From: Candidatus Rokuibacteriota bacterium | Lineage (GTDB): Bacteria; Methylomirabilota; Methylomirabilia; Rokubacteriales; CSP1-6 | Assembly: GCA_003220615.1 (NCBI GenBank) | Contig: QHTB01000169.1 | Span: 1-36,782, forward strand | Direction: 5' to 3' | DNA length: 36,782 nt | Part shown: positions 15,438-24,148 of the stretch, one piece after another | Layout: each line of letters begins with the position of its first letter | Numbering within the stretch: position 1 is the stretch's first letter | Notes under the pieces: generated by a model | Databases searched by the model: none | Seen by the model: the letters and a program-made list of their open reading frames with translations, nothing else | Told to the model about the DNA's origin: nothing | Made by a program: the position numbers and the translations under genes

Positions 15438-15587
15438 TCAGTGGCGCTTGAAGAACTGGACCGCACGCTCGTGGCGCTCGGCCGCGGCCCGCGTGGCGAA
15501 CGTGCCGAGGTTGCGCCGCTTGCCCGTGCGAGCATCTTTCTTCCTGGAGAAGAGCCGGTACTTCCCCGAGGCCAGCTTGCGGATCAT
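15438..15587 (-). CDS. Conserved small basic protein, function unknown
   Basis: A 49-residue protein starting at MIRKLASGKYRLFSRKKDAR; the longer frame to 15689 is less likely, because family resemblance begins here and an AAAGG lies upstream. The sequence GKYRLFSRKKDARTGKRRNLG followed by TFATRAAAERHERAVQFFKRH resembles a recurrent small bacterial protein with the AP2/Arm-type beta-hairpin fold seen at integrase N-termini (a short three-strand sheet then a helix). That would fit nucleic-acid binding, but no function is established to my knowledge. It converges on tctA with a 28-base gap and is divergent from livG. Confidence 0.6.
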   Translation of the reverse strand: MIRKLASGKYRLFSRKKDARTGKRRNLGTFATRAAAERHERAVQFFKRH

Positions 15588-15712
15588 CGTCTCGCTGCCT
15601 TTCTTGTCGCCGTTACGTCGCTTTGTGTGAACCTGATCCAGAATCCGATCGAGCAAGCGGCATGCCGGTAAGGCCTTGATGCGCTGCACGGCGATGACAT
15701 ACCTTCTTCGTC

Positions 15713-16462
15713 ATGCCCGACGACGCCCTGCTCCGCACAGAGCAGCTGACGCGTGCGTTCGGCAGCCTCCTCGCCGTCGATCGCGTCAACGTCAGCGTCC
15801 GCCGCGGCGAGCTCCGCTCGATCATCGGCCCGAATGGCGCGGGCAAGACGACGTTCTTCCGCTTGATCTCGGGCGAGATGAGGCCGTCGAGCGGCCGCAT
15901 CTGGTTCGACGGCCGCGACATCACCGGGTTGCCCCAGCACCAGGTGGCCCGACTGGGCGTGGCCAAGTCTTACCAGATCACGAACGTGTTCCCGCATCTC
16001 ACCGTGCTCGAGAACGTGCGCGTGGCGGTGCAGGGGCACGCCCGCGCGTACGACTTCTGGTCGAAGGCGTCGCACCTGCGCGACGTGCGCCGGCGCGCGG
16101 AGTCGTTGCTGGAGCGGATCGGCCTCGGGCGTAAGGCCGGCCGGCTCGCCGCTCACCTGTCACACGGCGAGAAGCGTCACCTCGAGATCGGCATCGCGCT
16201 GGCCACCGATCCCGCGCTGCTGCTCCTCGACGAGCCGACCGCGGGCATGAGCCCGGAGGAGACCGACGAGACGATGCGGCTCATCCGAGAGCTGGCCACC
16301 GGCCGCACGGTGATCCTGGTCGAGCACAAGATGAAGGTCGTCATGAGGATCTCCGACCACATCACCGTGCTGCATCAGGGCCAGGTGCTGGCCGAGGGCT
16401 CGCCTGACGAGATCCGCGCCAACACCCTGGTCCAGCAGACCTACCTGGGGGCGACCCGATGA
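15713..16462 (+). CDS. livG: Branched-chain amino-acid-type ABC transporter ATPase LivG
   Basis: A 249-residue ATPase with Walker A GPNGAGKTT near residues 39-47, a Q-loop near SYQITNVFPHLT, the variant signature LSHGEKRHLEI (LivG proteins typically replace LSGGQ in this way), Walker B ALLLLDEPTAGMSPEE, and switch His in VEHKM. It powers uptake of hydrophobic amino acids or small amides with a LivHM permease pair and a LivK binding protein. No permease genes are adjacent; livH/livM are about 8 kb away on the other strand. The TGA overlaps the livF ATG (ATGA). Confidence 0.92.
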   Translation: MPDDALLRTEQLTRAFGSLLAVDRVNVSVRRGELRSIIGPNGAGKTTFFRLISGEMRPSSGRIWFDGRDITGLPQHQVARLGVAKSYQITNVFPHLTVLENVRVAVQGHARAYDFWSKASHLRDVRRRAESLLERIGLGRKAGRLAAHLSHGEKRHLEIGIALATDPALLLLDEPTAGMSPEETDETMRLIRELATGRTVILVEHKMKVVMRISDHITVLHQGQVLAEGSPDEIRANTLVQQTYLGATR

Positions 16463-17169
16463 CCGGTGACCTGCTCGTCCTCGAGGACGTGCACACGTAC
16501 TACGGCGAAGCCCACATCCTGCAGGGCATCTCGCTCACCGTGCGCCAGGGCGAGGTGGTGACGATCATCGGCCGCAACGGTGCCGGCAAGACGACGACGC
16601 TCCGCTCGATCATGGGCATCGCCCAGCCCCGCCGCGGCCGGATCCTGCTGCGCGGCCAGGACCTGACGGGATTGCCGACGCACCAGATCGCCCGTAACGG
16701 GATCGCGTGGGTTCCCGAGGAGCGACGGATCCTGCCGAACCTGACCGTGCTCGACAATCTCCGGCTCGGCTGGCTCGCGACCGATGGGGGTGGCCCCGAC
16801 CGCGCCGAAGAAGTCTTCGAGTACTTCCCGCGGCTGCGGGAGCGCATCGCCCATCGAGGCCGCCATCTCTCGGGCGGCGAGCAGCAGATGCTCGCGATCG
16901 CGCGGGCGCTGGTGGCCCGGCCGTCGATCATGCTCGTCGATGAGCCCACCGAGGGCCTGGCGCCGATGCTCGTCGAGAGCCTGACCGACATCCTTGCCGT
17001 CATCAACCGACGGGGAACGACGATTCTGCTCGTCGAGCAGGCACTGGAGGTGGCCCTGACCCTGGCCCAGCGTGTCTACGTGATGGACCAGGGCCGGGTT
17101 CAGTTCGAAGGAACGCCGGATGACTTGCGGCGCGATCCGGAGATCCAGCAGAGGTTCTTGGGCGTGTAG
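16459..17169 (+). CDS. livF: Branched-chain amino-acid-type ABC transporter ATPase LivF
   Basis: A 236-residue ATPase starting at ATG 16459 within the livG stop. Motifs are YYGEAHILQGISLTV at the A-loop, Walker A GRNGAGKTTTLRSIMG, signature LSGGEQQMLAIARAL, Walker B IMLVDEPTEGLAPML and the family-typical VPEERRILPNLTVLDNL. It pairs with LivG as the nucleotide-binding heterodimer. It probably serves livHM at 25311-27340, as no other Liv permease is present here, but this is inference. A hairpin follows the stop after 13 bases. Confidence 0.92.
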   Translation: MTGDLLVLEDVHTYYGEAHILQGISLTVRQGEVVTIIGRNGAGKTTTLRSIMGIAQPRRGRILLRGQDLTGLPTHQIARNGIAWVPEERRILPNLTVLDNLRLGWLATDGGGPDRAEEVFEYFPRLRERIAHRGRHLSGGEQQMLAIARALVARPSIMLVDEPTEGLAPMLVESLTDILAVINRRGTTILLVEQALEVALTLAQRVYVMDQGRVQFEGTPDDLRRDPEIQQRFLGV

Positions 17170-17182
17170 TCGGCAGAAATGG

Positions 17183-17266
17183 ACTGGCAGGACCGCCAGA
17201 TCAGCTCAGGAGCGGGAGAGGGGCGAGTCTCCAACCCAAGTGTGCTGAGTCTGGCGGTCCGCCAGT
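17183..17266. terminator. Inverted repeat between convergent genes
   Basis: ACTGGC-A-GGACCGCCAGA (17183-17200) pairs with TCTGGCGGTCC-GCCAGT (17250-17266): 17 base pairs with one bulged A, and a loop of about 49 bases. It lies exactly between the livF stop (17169) and the stop of the minus-strand gene at 17270, so it may act as a bidirectional terminator or RNA stabiliser. The long loop argues against a simple intrinsic terminator. Confidence 0.4.
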
Positions 17267-17269
17267 TCT

Positions 17270-17419
17270 CTACAACTGCGCTCGAGAGGACTCCTCGAGA
17301 CTTCTGTCCAGCGCGCTATCGTCGGGATGCGCAGCTTCCGCGACGCCACACCAGACGCAATGTATTTCAGGTGATGTCGGGCAGGGTTCGAAGAGATGCT
17401 CGGACGTCGCATCTGCCAT
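17270..17419 (-). CDS. Small CxxC protein, unrecognised
   Basis: A 49-residue frame from ATG 17419 with GAGGGG upstream. It contains FEPCPTSPEIHCVWCGVAEAAH, three cysteines and nearby histidines arranged as a compact metal knuckle, and an acidic C-terminus. No family is recognised. It is convergent with livF across the inverted repeat. The 167 bases between it and the lipoprotein stop at 17587 show nothing else. The frame extends upstream to 17482 but without a ribosome site. Confidence 0.4.
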   Translation of the reverse strand: MADATSEHLFEPCPTSPEIHCVWCGVAEAAHPDDSALDRSLEESSRAQL

Positions 17420-17586
17420 TCGCCCCTCCTCGCCCGCTGTTTGCTTCTTGCCCAGTGGAAAGAGCAAGGGGTATTCCAGCAAAAATTCCCGAATGCCTTC
17501 GTGGACTTGGACGAGGCTTGATCTTTGGTTAGAGGGAGAACTGTCGTTGTTTCCGACGCATCCGAACGGCCGCTGACGATCGCTCG

Positions 17587-18801
17587 CTAGCAGCGCCCCT
17601 GCTTGGCAAGACCAGGCGGGCAGTGGTGCCCGCGCGGCAGGTGGCTATGGAGCTGGCCGGGCGGAAGCTTCGCGATCACCGGCGGCGGCGTCGGGACGAT
17701 TGCCCACGGGCCCGCGTGCGATTGCGAGATCGACCATTGCCCGCCCGAGAACGAGAAGTAGGCCTCGTTGTAGTAGACGACGTCCTGACCTTCCAGCAGG
17801 TGCACGCCCCACTCGGCGACCCAGATCATATGGGGCCGTGCCGGTGAGCCGGCTGCTGGAGGCGTCGCCAGGGTCGCCTGCGCCGGCGGTGCCGGAGCGC
17901 GCTCCGTCTGTGGGGGAGCCGGCACGACGACCGCCGGCGGCGGCGCCGGCGCGGCGACGACGCGAGGCGTGGCAACCTGGGGCGGCGTCGCCGCCGGAGG
18001 TGCGACGACGACAGGAGCAGCGGCGACTGGCGGAGCTGGCGTGACGGCGCCGTGAACCACTGGCGGCGCCGTCGGCTGAGCCGGGGCGGCGGCGACCGGT
18101 GGCGCTTGAACGACGACGACCGCCGGTGGCTGAGCCGGCGCGTACACGTGCGGCCGCGGTGCGGGGAAGATTTGCCCAGGGGCCGGGGCCGCCGGTGCAG
18201 CCTGGGGCGGCGCCGCAACGATCACGGTGGGCGGCGCTTGCACGATGATCGGCGCGGTCGGCGGCGACGCTTGCGCCGCCATGTAAGCTCTCCGCACCGG
18301 GTGGTGGTGGAGCCTACCGGGTGGAAGCTGCGCGATCGTGGGTGGTGGTGTCGCCGCGATGGCCCACGGCCCGGCGTACGACGGAGAGATCCACCAGTAG
18401 CCGTTCGAGTACTGATAGTACGACGTCTGGTGATAGACGATGTCGTGGCCGTCCATCACGTACACGCCCCACTCGGGGACCCACACCATGTGTGGCGCGG
18501 TCGGCACGACGACGCGGGGAGGCGCGGCGACGACCACTTGAGCCGGCGGCGGCGGTGGGTACGCGGCCTCGTGCTCGGCCCTCCGCGCGGCATCCGCGAT
18601 CACGGCTCCCGTGACGGCGCCGACGGCGCCGCCGATGACGGCGCCCGCGCCCGGATGGCCGGCCTGGTTTCCGATAATCGCTCCGGTGCCGGCGCCGATG
18701 GCGCCACCGACGAGCGCTCCTTTTTCCTGGCTCGTGAGCGGCTGCGAGCAGCCAGCGACGATGACCGCCAGGCCCAGCACGAGGGAGATCTTCCGCGCCA
18801 T
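17587..18801 (-). CDS. Glycine-zipper lipoprotein with duplicated C-terminal domain
   Basis: A 404-residue protein from ATG 18801 (GGGAGG upstream; the frame extends further but without a signal peptide). Residues 1-18 form a lipoprotein signal with lipobox IVAGC (Cys18). Residues 28-70 are a glycine zipper, with repeats of the VGGAIGAGTGAIIG type that insert in or span the outer membrane. A domain at about 104-167 (PHMVWVPEWGVYVMDG ... YAGPWAIAATPPPTIAQLPPGRLHHH) recurs at about 323-388 (PHMIWVAEWGVHLLEG ... HAGPWAIVPTPPPVIAKLPPGQLHSH). A roughly 150-residue Pro/Ala/Val-rich linker separates them. It is anchored in the outer membrane facing the periplasm. It is probably structural; no enzymatic motif is seen. 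Confidence 0.7.
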   Translation of the reverse strand: MARKISLVLGLAVIVAGCSQPLTSQEKGALVGGAIGAGTGAIIGNQAGHPGAGAVIGGAVGAVTGAVIADAARRAEHEAAYPPPPPAQVVVAAPPRVVVPTAPHMVWVPEWGVYVMDGHDIVYHQTSYYQYSNGYWWISPSYAGPWAIAATPPPTIAQLPPGRLHHHPVRRAYMAAQASPPTAPIIVQAPPTVIVAAPPQAAPAAPAPGQIFPAPRPHVYAPAQPPAVVVVQAPPVAAAPAQPTAPPVVHGAVTPAPPVAAAPVVVAPPAATPPQVATPRVVAAPAPPPAVVVPAPPQTERAPAPPAQATLATPPAAGSPARPHMIWVAEWGVHLLEGQDVVYYNEAYFSFSGGQWSISQSHAGPWAIVPTPPPVIAKLPPGQLHSHLPRGHHCPPGLAKQGRC

Positions 18802-19032
18802 GTCACCCTCCCGGAGCGAGGAAAAGTGCACGGCGAGTGCCAGACGCAACGCCAAGCACGGCGCTGAGTTGGCCGAGCTTGGGCGAGGGTGACGTGCCGC
18901 GCTGGCATCCGAAACGAACACCTGTCACGCTGCGAGCGGTGCTCGTCGGCCCGCGTTCGCATGCCGCCCGACCACCGACCACCTGCGTAAGCTTCGTCGG
19001 CTATTTCGAACGGTAGGGCGCCGCTGCGCGCC

Positions 19033-19788
19033 TCACTGCATCACGAGCCCGCCGTTGATATCGAGGGTGGCGCCGGTGATGTAGGCGGCCGGCTCGGAGG
19101 CGAGGAAGAGGACGATCTCCGCGATCTCCTCGGGCTCGGACGGCCGGCGCAGCGGGATGCTGGCGGTGATCTTCTCAATCTGTTCCGGCGTGCGCAGCGA
19201 CTTCCAGCGCTCGGTGGCCACCGTGCCCGGCGCCACCGCGTTCACGGTGATGCCATCGCCTCCGACCTCTCGCGCCAGATGCCGCGTGAAGCCGAGGATG
19301 GCCGCCTTGGATGCCGCGTAGTGCGACGTCACGGTGACCGGCGCCCCGCGGGCCACGACCGACGACATGTTGATGATCCGGCCCGATCGCTGGCGCTTCA
19401 TGATCGGCAGCACGGCCTTGCTGCAGAGGAACGTGCTCGAGAGGTTGAAGCGGAGGATCTGCTCCCACTCCTCGTCGTCGATGTCCTCGGTCGCCTTGAT
19501 CTTGGGAAAGCCGCCGGCGTTGTTGACCAGGACGTCGACCCGTTGCCAGCGCCTGACCGCCGCGTCCACGGCGCGGCGCACCTCGTCGCCGATGGTGACG
19601 TCGGTCTTGAGCGCCAGCGCCTCGACCTTCGCATCCGCCAGCTCGGCGGCCAGCTTCAGGGCGGCCGCCTCGTCGATGTCGAGCAGCGCCAGCCGCGCGC
19701 CTTCGCGCCCGAACGCCCGGGCGATGCGCAGCCCGATGCCCCGGCCGGCGCCGGTGACGATCACCACCTGTCCGTCAAATCGCTTCAT
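19033..19788 (-). CDS. Short-chain dehydrogenase/reductase
   Basis: A 251-residue classical SDR. It shows the nucleotide-binding TGAGRGIG at residues 12-19, NNAG near 90, the catalytic Ser in INMSS near 140, YxxxK in HYAASKAAILGF near 158, and the C-terminal block PEEIAEIVLFLASEPAAYITGATLDINGG. Asp at LLDID after strand 2 suggests NAD(H) rather than NADP(H). It oxidises a hydroxyl or reduces a keto group; the substrate is unknown. It overlaps the ATPase gene by 4 bases (ATGA) and is the last gene of the long minus-strand operon, so it may act on what the sugar-type importer delivers. Confidence 0.92.
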   Translation of the reverse strand: MKRFDGQVVIVTGAGRGIGLRIARAFGREGARLALLDIDEAAALKLAAELADAKVEALALKTDVTIGDEVRRAVDAAVRRWQRVDVLVNNAGGFPKIKATEDIDDEEWEQILRFNLSSTFLCSKAVLPIMKRQRSGRIINMSSVVARGAPVTVTSHYAASKAAILGFTRHLAREVGGDGITVNAVAPGTVATERWKSLRTPEQIEKITASIPLRRPSEPEEIAEIVLFLASEPAAYITGATLDINGGLVMQ

Positions 19789-20852
19789 CGGAGTCGTCCT
19801 CCCGTTTCGTCGAAGAAGGTCAGCCGGTCGGCGCGGAGCGTGAACGGACGGCGGTCGCCGACCGTCACCTTGTCCTCGGCGTCCACCTTGGCCACCAGCG
19901 AGACCGGCGCACCGTAGTCGAGGAAGACCAGGGTCTCGTCGCCCATCGGCTCGATCAGGCTCACCGTCGCGGGTGAAGCGTCGGGGCCATCGCCGAGCTT
20001 CACGTGCTCGGGACGGACGCCGAGCGTGGCCGGCCCGCGGGTCGCCGTTCGTGGCACCGCCAGCCTGGGCCGGAGGCCGACGGCGCGGAAGCGAAGATCA
20101 CTGCCCTCGACGACGACCTCGCCGTCGAGGAAATTCATGGCCGGAACGCCGAAGAAGCCGGCCACGAAGCGGTTGGTGGGGTCGGCGTAGATCTGGAGCG
20201 GCGGCCCCACCTGCTGGATCTTGCCCTGGTGCATGACGACGATCCGATCGGCCATCGTCATGGCCTCGGCCTGGTCGTGGGTCACGTAGACGAACGTGGC
20301 CGAGAGCTGGGCGTGCAGGCGCTTGAGCTCCGTGCGCATCTCCACGCGCAGCTTGGCGTCGAGGCTCGAGAGCGGCTCGTCCATGAGGAACACCGCCGGC
20401 TTGACGATGATCGTGCGGGCGAGCGCCACCCGTTGCGCCTCGCCGCCGGAGAGCGTGGCCGGGCGCTTGGCGAGGAGCGGCGCGATGCGCGTCGTCGCCG
20501 CCACGGCCTGCACACGCGCTCTAACCTCGGCCTCGGGGACCTTCTTGATCCGCAGCGGGAACGCGATGTTGTCGAAGACGCTCAGGTGCGGGAACAGGGC
20601 GAGACTCTGGAAGACCATGCCGAGGTTGCGGTCGCGTGGCTCCCAGTCGGTGACGCGAGCGTCGCCGATGAAGATGTCGCCGGCCGTGGGCGTCTCGAGC
20701 CCGGCGATCATGTTGAGCGTGGTCGTCTTGCCGCAGCCCGAGGGGCCGACCAGCACGACGAACTCGCCGTCGGGAACCGCCAGGTCGATGGCGTCCACCG
20801 CGCGGGTCGACGCGAAGAGCTTGGTGAGTCCCTCGAGCCTGACGCCAGCCAC
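19785..20852 (-). CDS. Sugar/polyol-type ABC transporter ATPase (MalK/UgpC family)
   Basis: A 355-residue ATPase with Walker A GPSGCGKTT near residues 36-44, the Q-loop FQSLALFPHLS, signature LSGGEAQRVALARTI, Walker B VFLMDEPLSSLDAKLR, and a His switch VTHDQAEAMTMADRI. A C-terminal regulatory OB/TOBE domain begins near residue 240 (GVPAMNFLDGEVV). This is the carbohydrate uptake (CUT1) ATPase type. It energises the two permeases at 20879-22659 and the binding protein at 22664-24127. It is preceded by the second permease with a 26-base gap and overlaps the SDR gene. Confidence 0.92.
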   Translation of the reverse strand: MAGVRLEGLTKLFASTRAVDAIDLAVPDGEFVVLVGPSGCGKTTTLNMIAGLETPTAGDIFIGDARVTDWEPRDRNLGMVFQSLALFPHLSVFDNIAFPLRIKKVPEAEVRARVQAVAATTRIAPLLAKRPATLSGGEAQRVALARTIIVKPAVFLMDEPLSSLDAKLRVEMRTELKRLHAQLSATFVYVTHDQAEAMTMADRIVVMHQGKIQQVGPPLQIYADPTNRFVAGFFGVPAMNFLDGEVVVEGSDLRFRAVGLRPRLAVPRTATRGPATLGVRPEHVKLGDGPDASPATVSLIEPMGDETLVFLDYGAPVSLVAKVDAEDKVTVGDRRPFTLRADRLTFFDETGGRLR

Positions 20853-20878
20853 GCTAGTTCCGCAGGGCCGCGGCCACG

Positions 20879-21739
20879 TTACTTCCGCAGGAGGCCGAAG
20901 GAGAAGCCGCGCACGAGGTGCTTCTGGATCAGAAAGCCGAGAACGATGACCGGCAGCGTCGCGATGGTGCCGATGGCGGCCTGCGGCCCGTAGTCGCGCC
21001 CCTCATTGGCCGACTGGAACTTGTTCAGCGTGATCGGGATCGTCGACACCTCGGTGTTGGTCAGCGTCATCGCCAGGAGCAGCTCGCTCCAGTTGAGGAT
21101 GAAGACGAAGAGGAACGTCACCACGAGGCCCGCCGCGGTCAGCGGCAGGACGATGCGCCCGAGGACGCGGAAGCGCGAGGCGCCCATGACCCGGGCAGCG
21201 TGCTCCAGCTCCACCGGCACCTCCTCGATGAAGGCGAGCATCATCCAGATGACGTAGGGAAGCGACGTCGCGAGGTACACGAGGATCAGGCCGGTGTAGG
21301 TGTCGAGCAGCCGGAGCGTCACGTAGTACACGACGAACGGGACCGCGATCACGATCGGCGGCACCATGCGGATCGACAGGATGTTGTAGGGGTAGCGCCG
21401 GCCGCCCGTGCCGAAGCGCGTCCACGAGTAGGCGAGCGCGCTGCCCAGCACCACCGCCACCAGCGACGCCGTGGTGGCGATAAAGAGGCTGTCCCAGAGC
21501 GGCTTCAGGATCTTCAGCGTCTGCCGGCCCAGCTCGAACGTCGACGTGCCCGGTGTCAGCACCTTCACGTAGTTGATCAGCGTCGGCTCGTGCGGCACCC
21601 AGCGCGGTGGCCAGGTCACCCACTCGCCCGAGTGCTTGAACGACGTCATCACCATCCAGTAGATGGGCGCCAGCGTGATCGCCGTCCACACGAGCAGCGG
21701 CGCGTGCCGCGCGAGGCCGAGCCATGTCCGCCGCGTCAC
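20879..21739 (-). CDS. Sugar-type ABC permease (MalG-like)
   Basis: A 286-residue permease from GTG 21739; its start overlaps the upstream permease stop as GTGA. It has six membrane segments and the EAA loop EHAARVMGASRFRVLGRIVLPL near residues 190-210. PIYWMVMTSFKHSGEWVTWPP near 25-45 is typical of the MalG/UgpE-type subunit. The C-terminus FSFGLLRK is also characteristic (GLxxGAxKG-like). An apparently open frame continues further upstream but is antisense noise within the other permease. It forms the membrane channel with the gene upstream. Confidence 0.9.
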   Translation of the reverse strand: MTRRTWLGLARHAPLLVWTAITLAPIYWMVMTSFKHSGEWVTWPPRWVPHEPTLINYVKVLTPGTSTFELGRQTLKILKPLWDSLFIATTASLVAVVLGSALAYSWTRFGTGGRRYPYNILSIRMVPPIVIAVPFVVYYVTLRLLDTYTGLILVYLATSLPYVIWMMLAFIEEVPVELEHAARVMGASRFRVLGRIVLPLTAAGLVVTFLFVFILNWSELLLAMTLTNTEVSTIPITLNKFQSANEGRDYGPQAAIGTIATLPVIVLGFLIQKHLVRGFSFGLLRK

Positions 21740-22659
21740 CGCACGCCCTCCTCGGCCAGCCGGCGGCGCTCGCGGCGCAGCACGCGGATCGCGATGAAGA
21801 TGTAGAGCGATACGACGACGAGGAGGATGAGCGACATGGCGGCCGCGTCGGAGACGCGGGCGAACTCCCATCCCATCCGCCACAGGTAGACGGCGATGGT
21901 CTCGGTGGCGTTGCCCGGCCCGCCCTGGGTCAGGAGCATCGGGTAGTCGAAGATCTTCAGCGCCTCCATCGAGCGCAGGACGACCGCGATGGCGATGACG
22001 GGCTTGAGCAGCGGCAGCTCCACGTGCCAGAAGATCTGCCAGCGGCTGGCGCCCATCACCCGCGCCGCGCGGATGGGATCCCGAGGGAGCCCGGCCAACC
22101 CGGAGACGAAGACCAGGAAGGTCAACGCGGTCCACTGCCACACGTCGGCGCCGATGACGGCGAACTTGGCCGCCGTGTAGTCGGACAGCCAGCGGACGGT
22201 GATCGGACGGCCGGCGAGCACGCTCAGCACCTGGTTGAAGGGCCCCTGATCGATGAGGAGCATCGAGAGGTCGTAACCGACGACCGCGGGCACGATCATC
22301 ATCGGCAAGAGGAACACCGTCGTGTAGGCGCGACGGCCGCGGAACGGCTCACGGCAGAGCAACGCCAGCCCGAAGCCGAGCAGGAGCTCCAGCGGCACCG
22401 CGACGGCGGCGAAGCCGAACGTGCGGCCGACCGCCCACAGGAAGCGCTCGTCGCCCAGCGCATTCAAAAAGCTGTCGAGCCCGGTGAACGGCGCGTTCCA
22501 CCACGCGCCGCGCGTGATCCGCCAGGAGAGGAGCGACAGGTAGACGAGCAGCAGGGCGTTCGGGAGCAGGAGCAGCGCGAACAGTCCCTGGACGGGCACG
22601 AACGGGAGCCACTTGAAGACGCGCTCCCGTTCGAGCCACCGGGACATCACGCCGGGCAT
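21736..22659 (-). CDS. Sugar-type ABC permease (MalF-like)
   Basis: A 307-residue permease; start taken at ATG 22659, four bases after the binding-protein stop, because upstream codons are Arg/Ser-rich noise. It has six membrane segments, beginning with LFALLLLPNALLLVYLSLLSW. The EAA motif is IRAARVMGASRWQIFWHVELPLLKP near residues 205-229, and FDYPMLLTQGGPGNATETIAVYLW is the usual segment after it (xxLTxGGPxxxTxxL). It pairs with the permease at 20879. Confidence 0.9.
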   Translation of the reverse strand: MPGVMSRWLERERVFKWLPFVPVQGLFALLLLPNALLLVYLSLLSWRITRGAWWNAPFTGLDSFLNALGDERFLWAVGRTFGFAAVAVPLELLLGFGLALLCREPFRGRRAYTTVFLLPMMIVPAVVGYDLSMLLIDQGPFNQVLSVLAGRPITVRWLSDYTAAKFAVIGADVWQWTALTFLVFVSGLAGLPRDPIRAARVMGASRWQIFWHVELPLLKPVIAIAVVLRSMEALKIFDYPMLLTQGGPGNATETIAVYLWRMGWEFARVSDAAAMSLILLVVVSLYIFIAIRVLRRERRRLAEEGVR

Positions 22660-22663
22660 GGAG

Positions 22664-24127
22664 CTAATCCGGGACGTTCTTCGTCGGGAACGCGGGCTTG
22701 AGCGCCTTCCACCCCTCGATCTGCTGCTTGCGGCCGAGCTGGTTGGTGATCTTTTCCCAGGCCGCCGCCGTCCGATTGAGCGCGTCCTCGGGCGTGAGCT
22801 TGCCGAGCAGCGCCTCCTGGACGTTCTGATCGAGGACGTCGTTGTACTCCACGGCACCCTGGATGAGGATCATCGGCGCCGTCACCTGCGCGTTCTTCAG
22901 GTGGACCTCGAGCATCTCCTTCGTCCGCGCCTTGATCACGCGCGGGTCGGTGAGATGCGACTTCATGTAGGGGTCCCACACCGAGTTCGGTCCGGATACG
23001 AGCCGCGCCGACACTTCCTTGCTCGTCAGGTACTGGGCGAGCCAGTAGGCCGCCTCCGGGTGCTTGGAGTAGTTCGAGACGTAGAGCAGGTTGCCGAAGC
23101 CCTGCAGCGAGCGCCGGACGAGCTTGCCGTTCACGACGTAGCCGGGGACCAGGCAATAGCGGTTCTTGCCGGCGATCTTCGACTTCTCGGGATGCTCGGC
23201 GGCGATGGCGATCGACGGATAGGTCATGATCGAGAACGCGTTGCCGCCCGCGAAGAACGGGTAGGCCTGCGGCGTGGCCCAGCCCAGGATGTCCTTGGGC
23301 ATGAACTTCGTCAGCGCGATGTAGTCCTTGAGCGCCTCCACGCCTTCCTTGCCGGCGATGAGCGGCTTCATGGTGTCGTCGAACGGCATCCCGCCCTTGG
23401 CGTAGAACTGCTGGAGCCACCAGCGCCAGCCCCAGCCGCGCGCGCGGTAGCCCATGGCGCCGTAGAGCTCGGGCACGCCGGTGCCTTTGGGATCGCGCGT
23501 GAAGAATTCGGCGAGCTGGTACCACTGCTCGTAGGTGTCGGGACAGCCCGGCTCCCAGCCGTACTTGGCCTTGAACTTCTGCTTCTCGCCGGGCGCGTCG
23601 ATGAGGTCCTTGCGGATCACCATGATCCAGTTGTCGCCGTCACCGAACATCCCGTACGTCTTGCCCTTGTACCGGCCTTGCTCCACGAACCCGGCGACGA
23701 CGTCGTCGAAGTCCGGCTTGCCGCGCGCCGCCAGGTCGTCGATGGGACGCACCAGCCCGGCCTCGACGAGATCGGGCAGCGAGATCGGGTCGCCGATCCA
23801 GAAGTCGAAGCTGCCGCTCTTGGCCACGGCCTCGGACATGGCCTTGGCCTGGATCTGGAGGATGCCGACCTCGAAGTAGTTCACGCCGATGCCGGTCGCC
23901 TTCTCGAAGTTGGCCATCTCGCCCGTGCTGCCCGCGGTGAAGATGGACGGCATCATCATGTTCAGCTTGAGCGACGTGAGGTTCTTGGACTTCATGTAGG
24001 CCTTGGCGCCGTTGATCGCTCGCTCGTCGGCGGTGGCGCCGGGCACGGCCTGGGCGGCCGCCACCACGGGCGACAGGACGAGGATCGCTACGAGAACCGT
24101 GAGGATCGTCCGAGATGCCGATCGCAT
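22664..24127 (-). CDS. Extracellular solute-binding protein, family 1 (sugar-type)
   Basis: A 487-residue binding protein with a signal peptide over residues 1-26 (ILTVLVAILVLSPVVAAAQA). The mature protein shows family 1 features: FEKATGIGVNYFEVG near 80, a GSFDFWIGDPISLPDLVEAG hinge region near 110, YEQWYQLAEFFT, FFAGGNAFSIMTYPSIAI and ISLxxxSKHPEAAYWLAQYLTS. It is longer than typical MalE-like proteins (about 400-440). It probably binds a sugar, polyol or glycosylated compound in the periplasm, but the ligand is unknown. It lies 21 bases downstream of the flavoprotein gene in the operon. Confidence 0.9.
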   Translation of the reverse strand: MRSASRTILTVLVAILVLSPVVAAAQAVPGATADERAINGAKAYMKSKNLTSLKLNMMMPSIFTAGSTGEMANFEKATGIGVNYFEVGILQIQAKAMSEAVAKSGSFDFWIGDPISLPDLVEAGLVRPIDDLAARGKPDFDDVVAGFVEQGRYKGKTYGMFGDGDNWIMVIRKDLIDAPGEKQKFKAKYGWEPGCPDTYEQWYQLAEFFTRDPKGTGVPELYGAMGYRARGWGWRWWLQQFYAKGGMPFDDTMKPLIAGKEGVEALKDYIALTKFMPKDILGWATPQAYPFFAGGNAFSIMTYPSIAIAAEHPEKSKIAGKNRYCLVPGYVVNGKLVRRSLQGFGNLLYVSNYSKHPEAAYWLAQYLTSKEVSARLVSGPNSVWDPYMKSHLTDPRVIKARTKEMLEVHLKNAQVTAPMILIQGAVEYNDVLDQNVQEALLGKLTPEDALNRTAAAWEKITNQLGRKQQIEGWKALKPAFPTKNVPD

Positions 24128-24148
24128 GCCGTCCTCCTCGTCCGGCGC

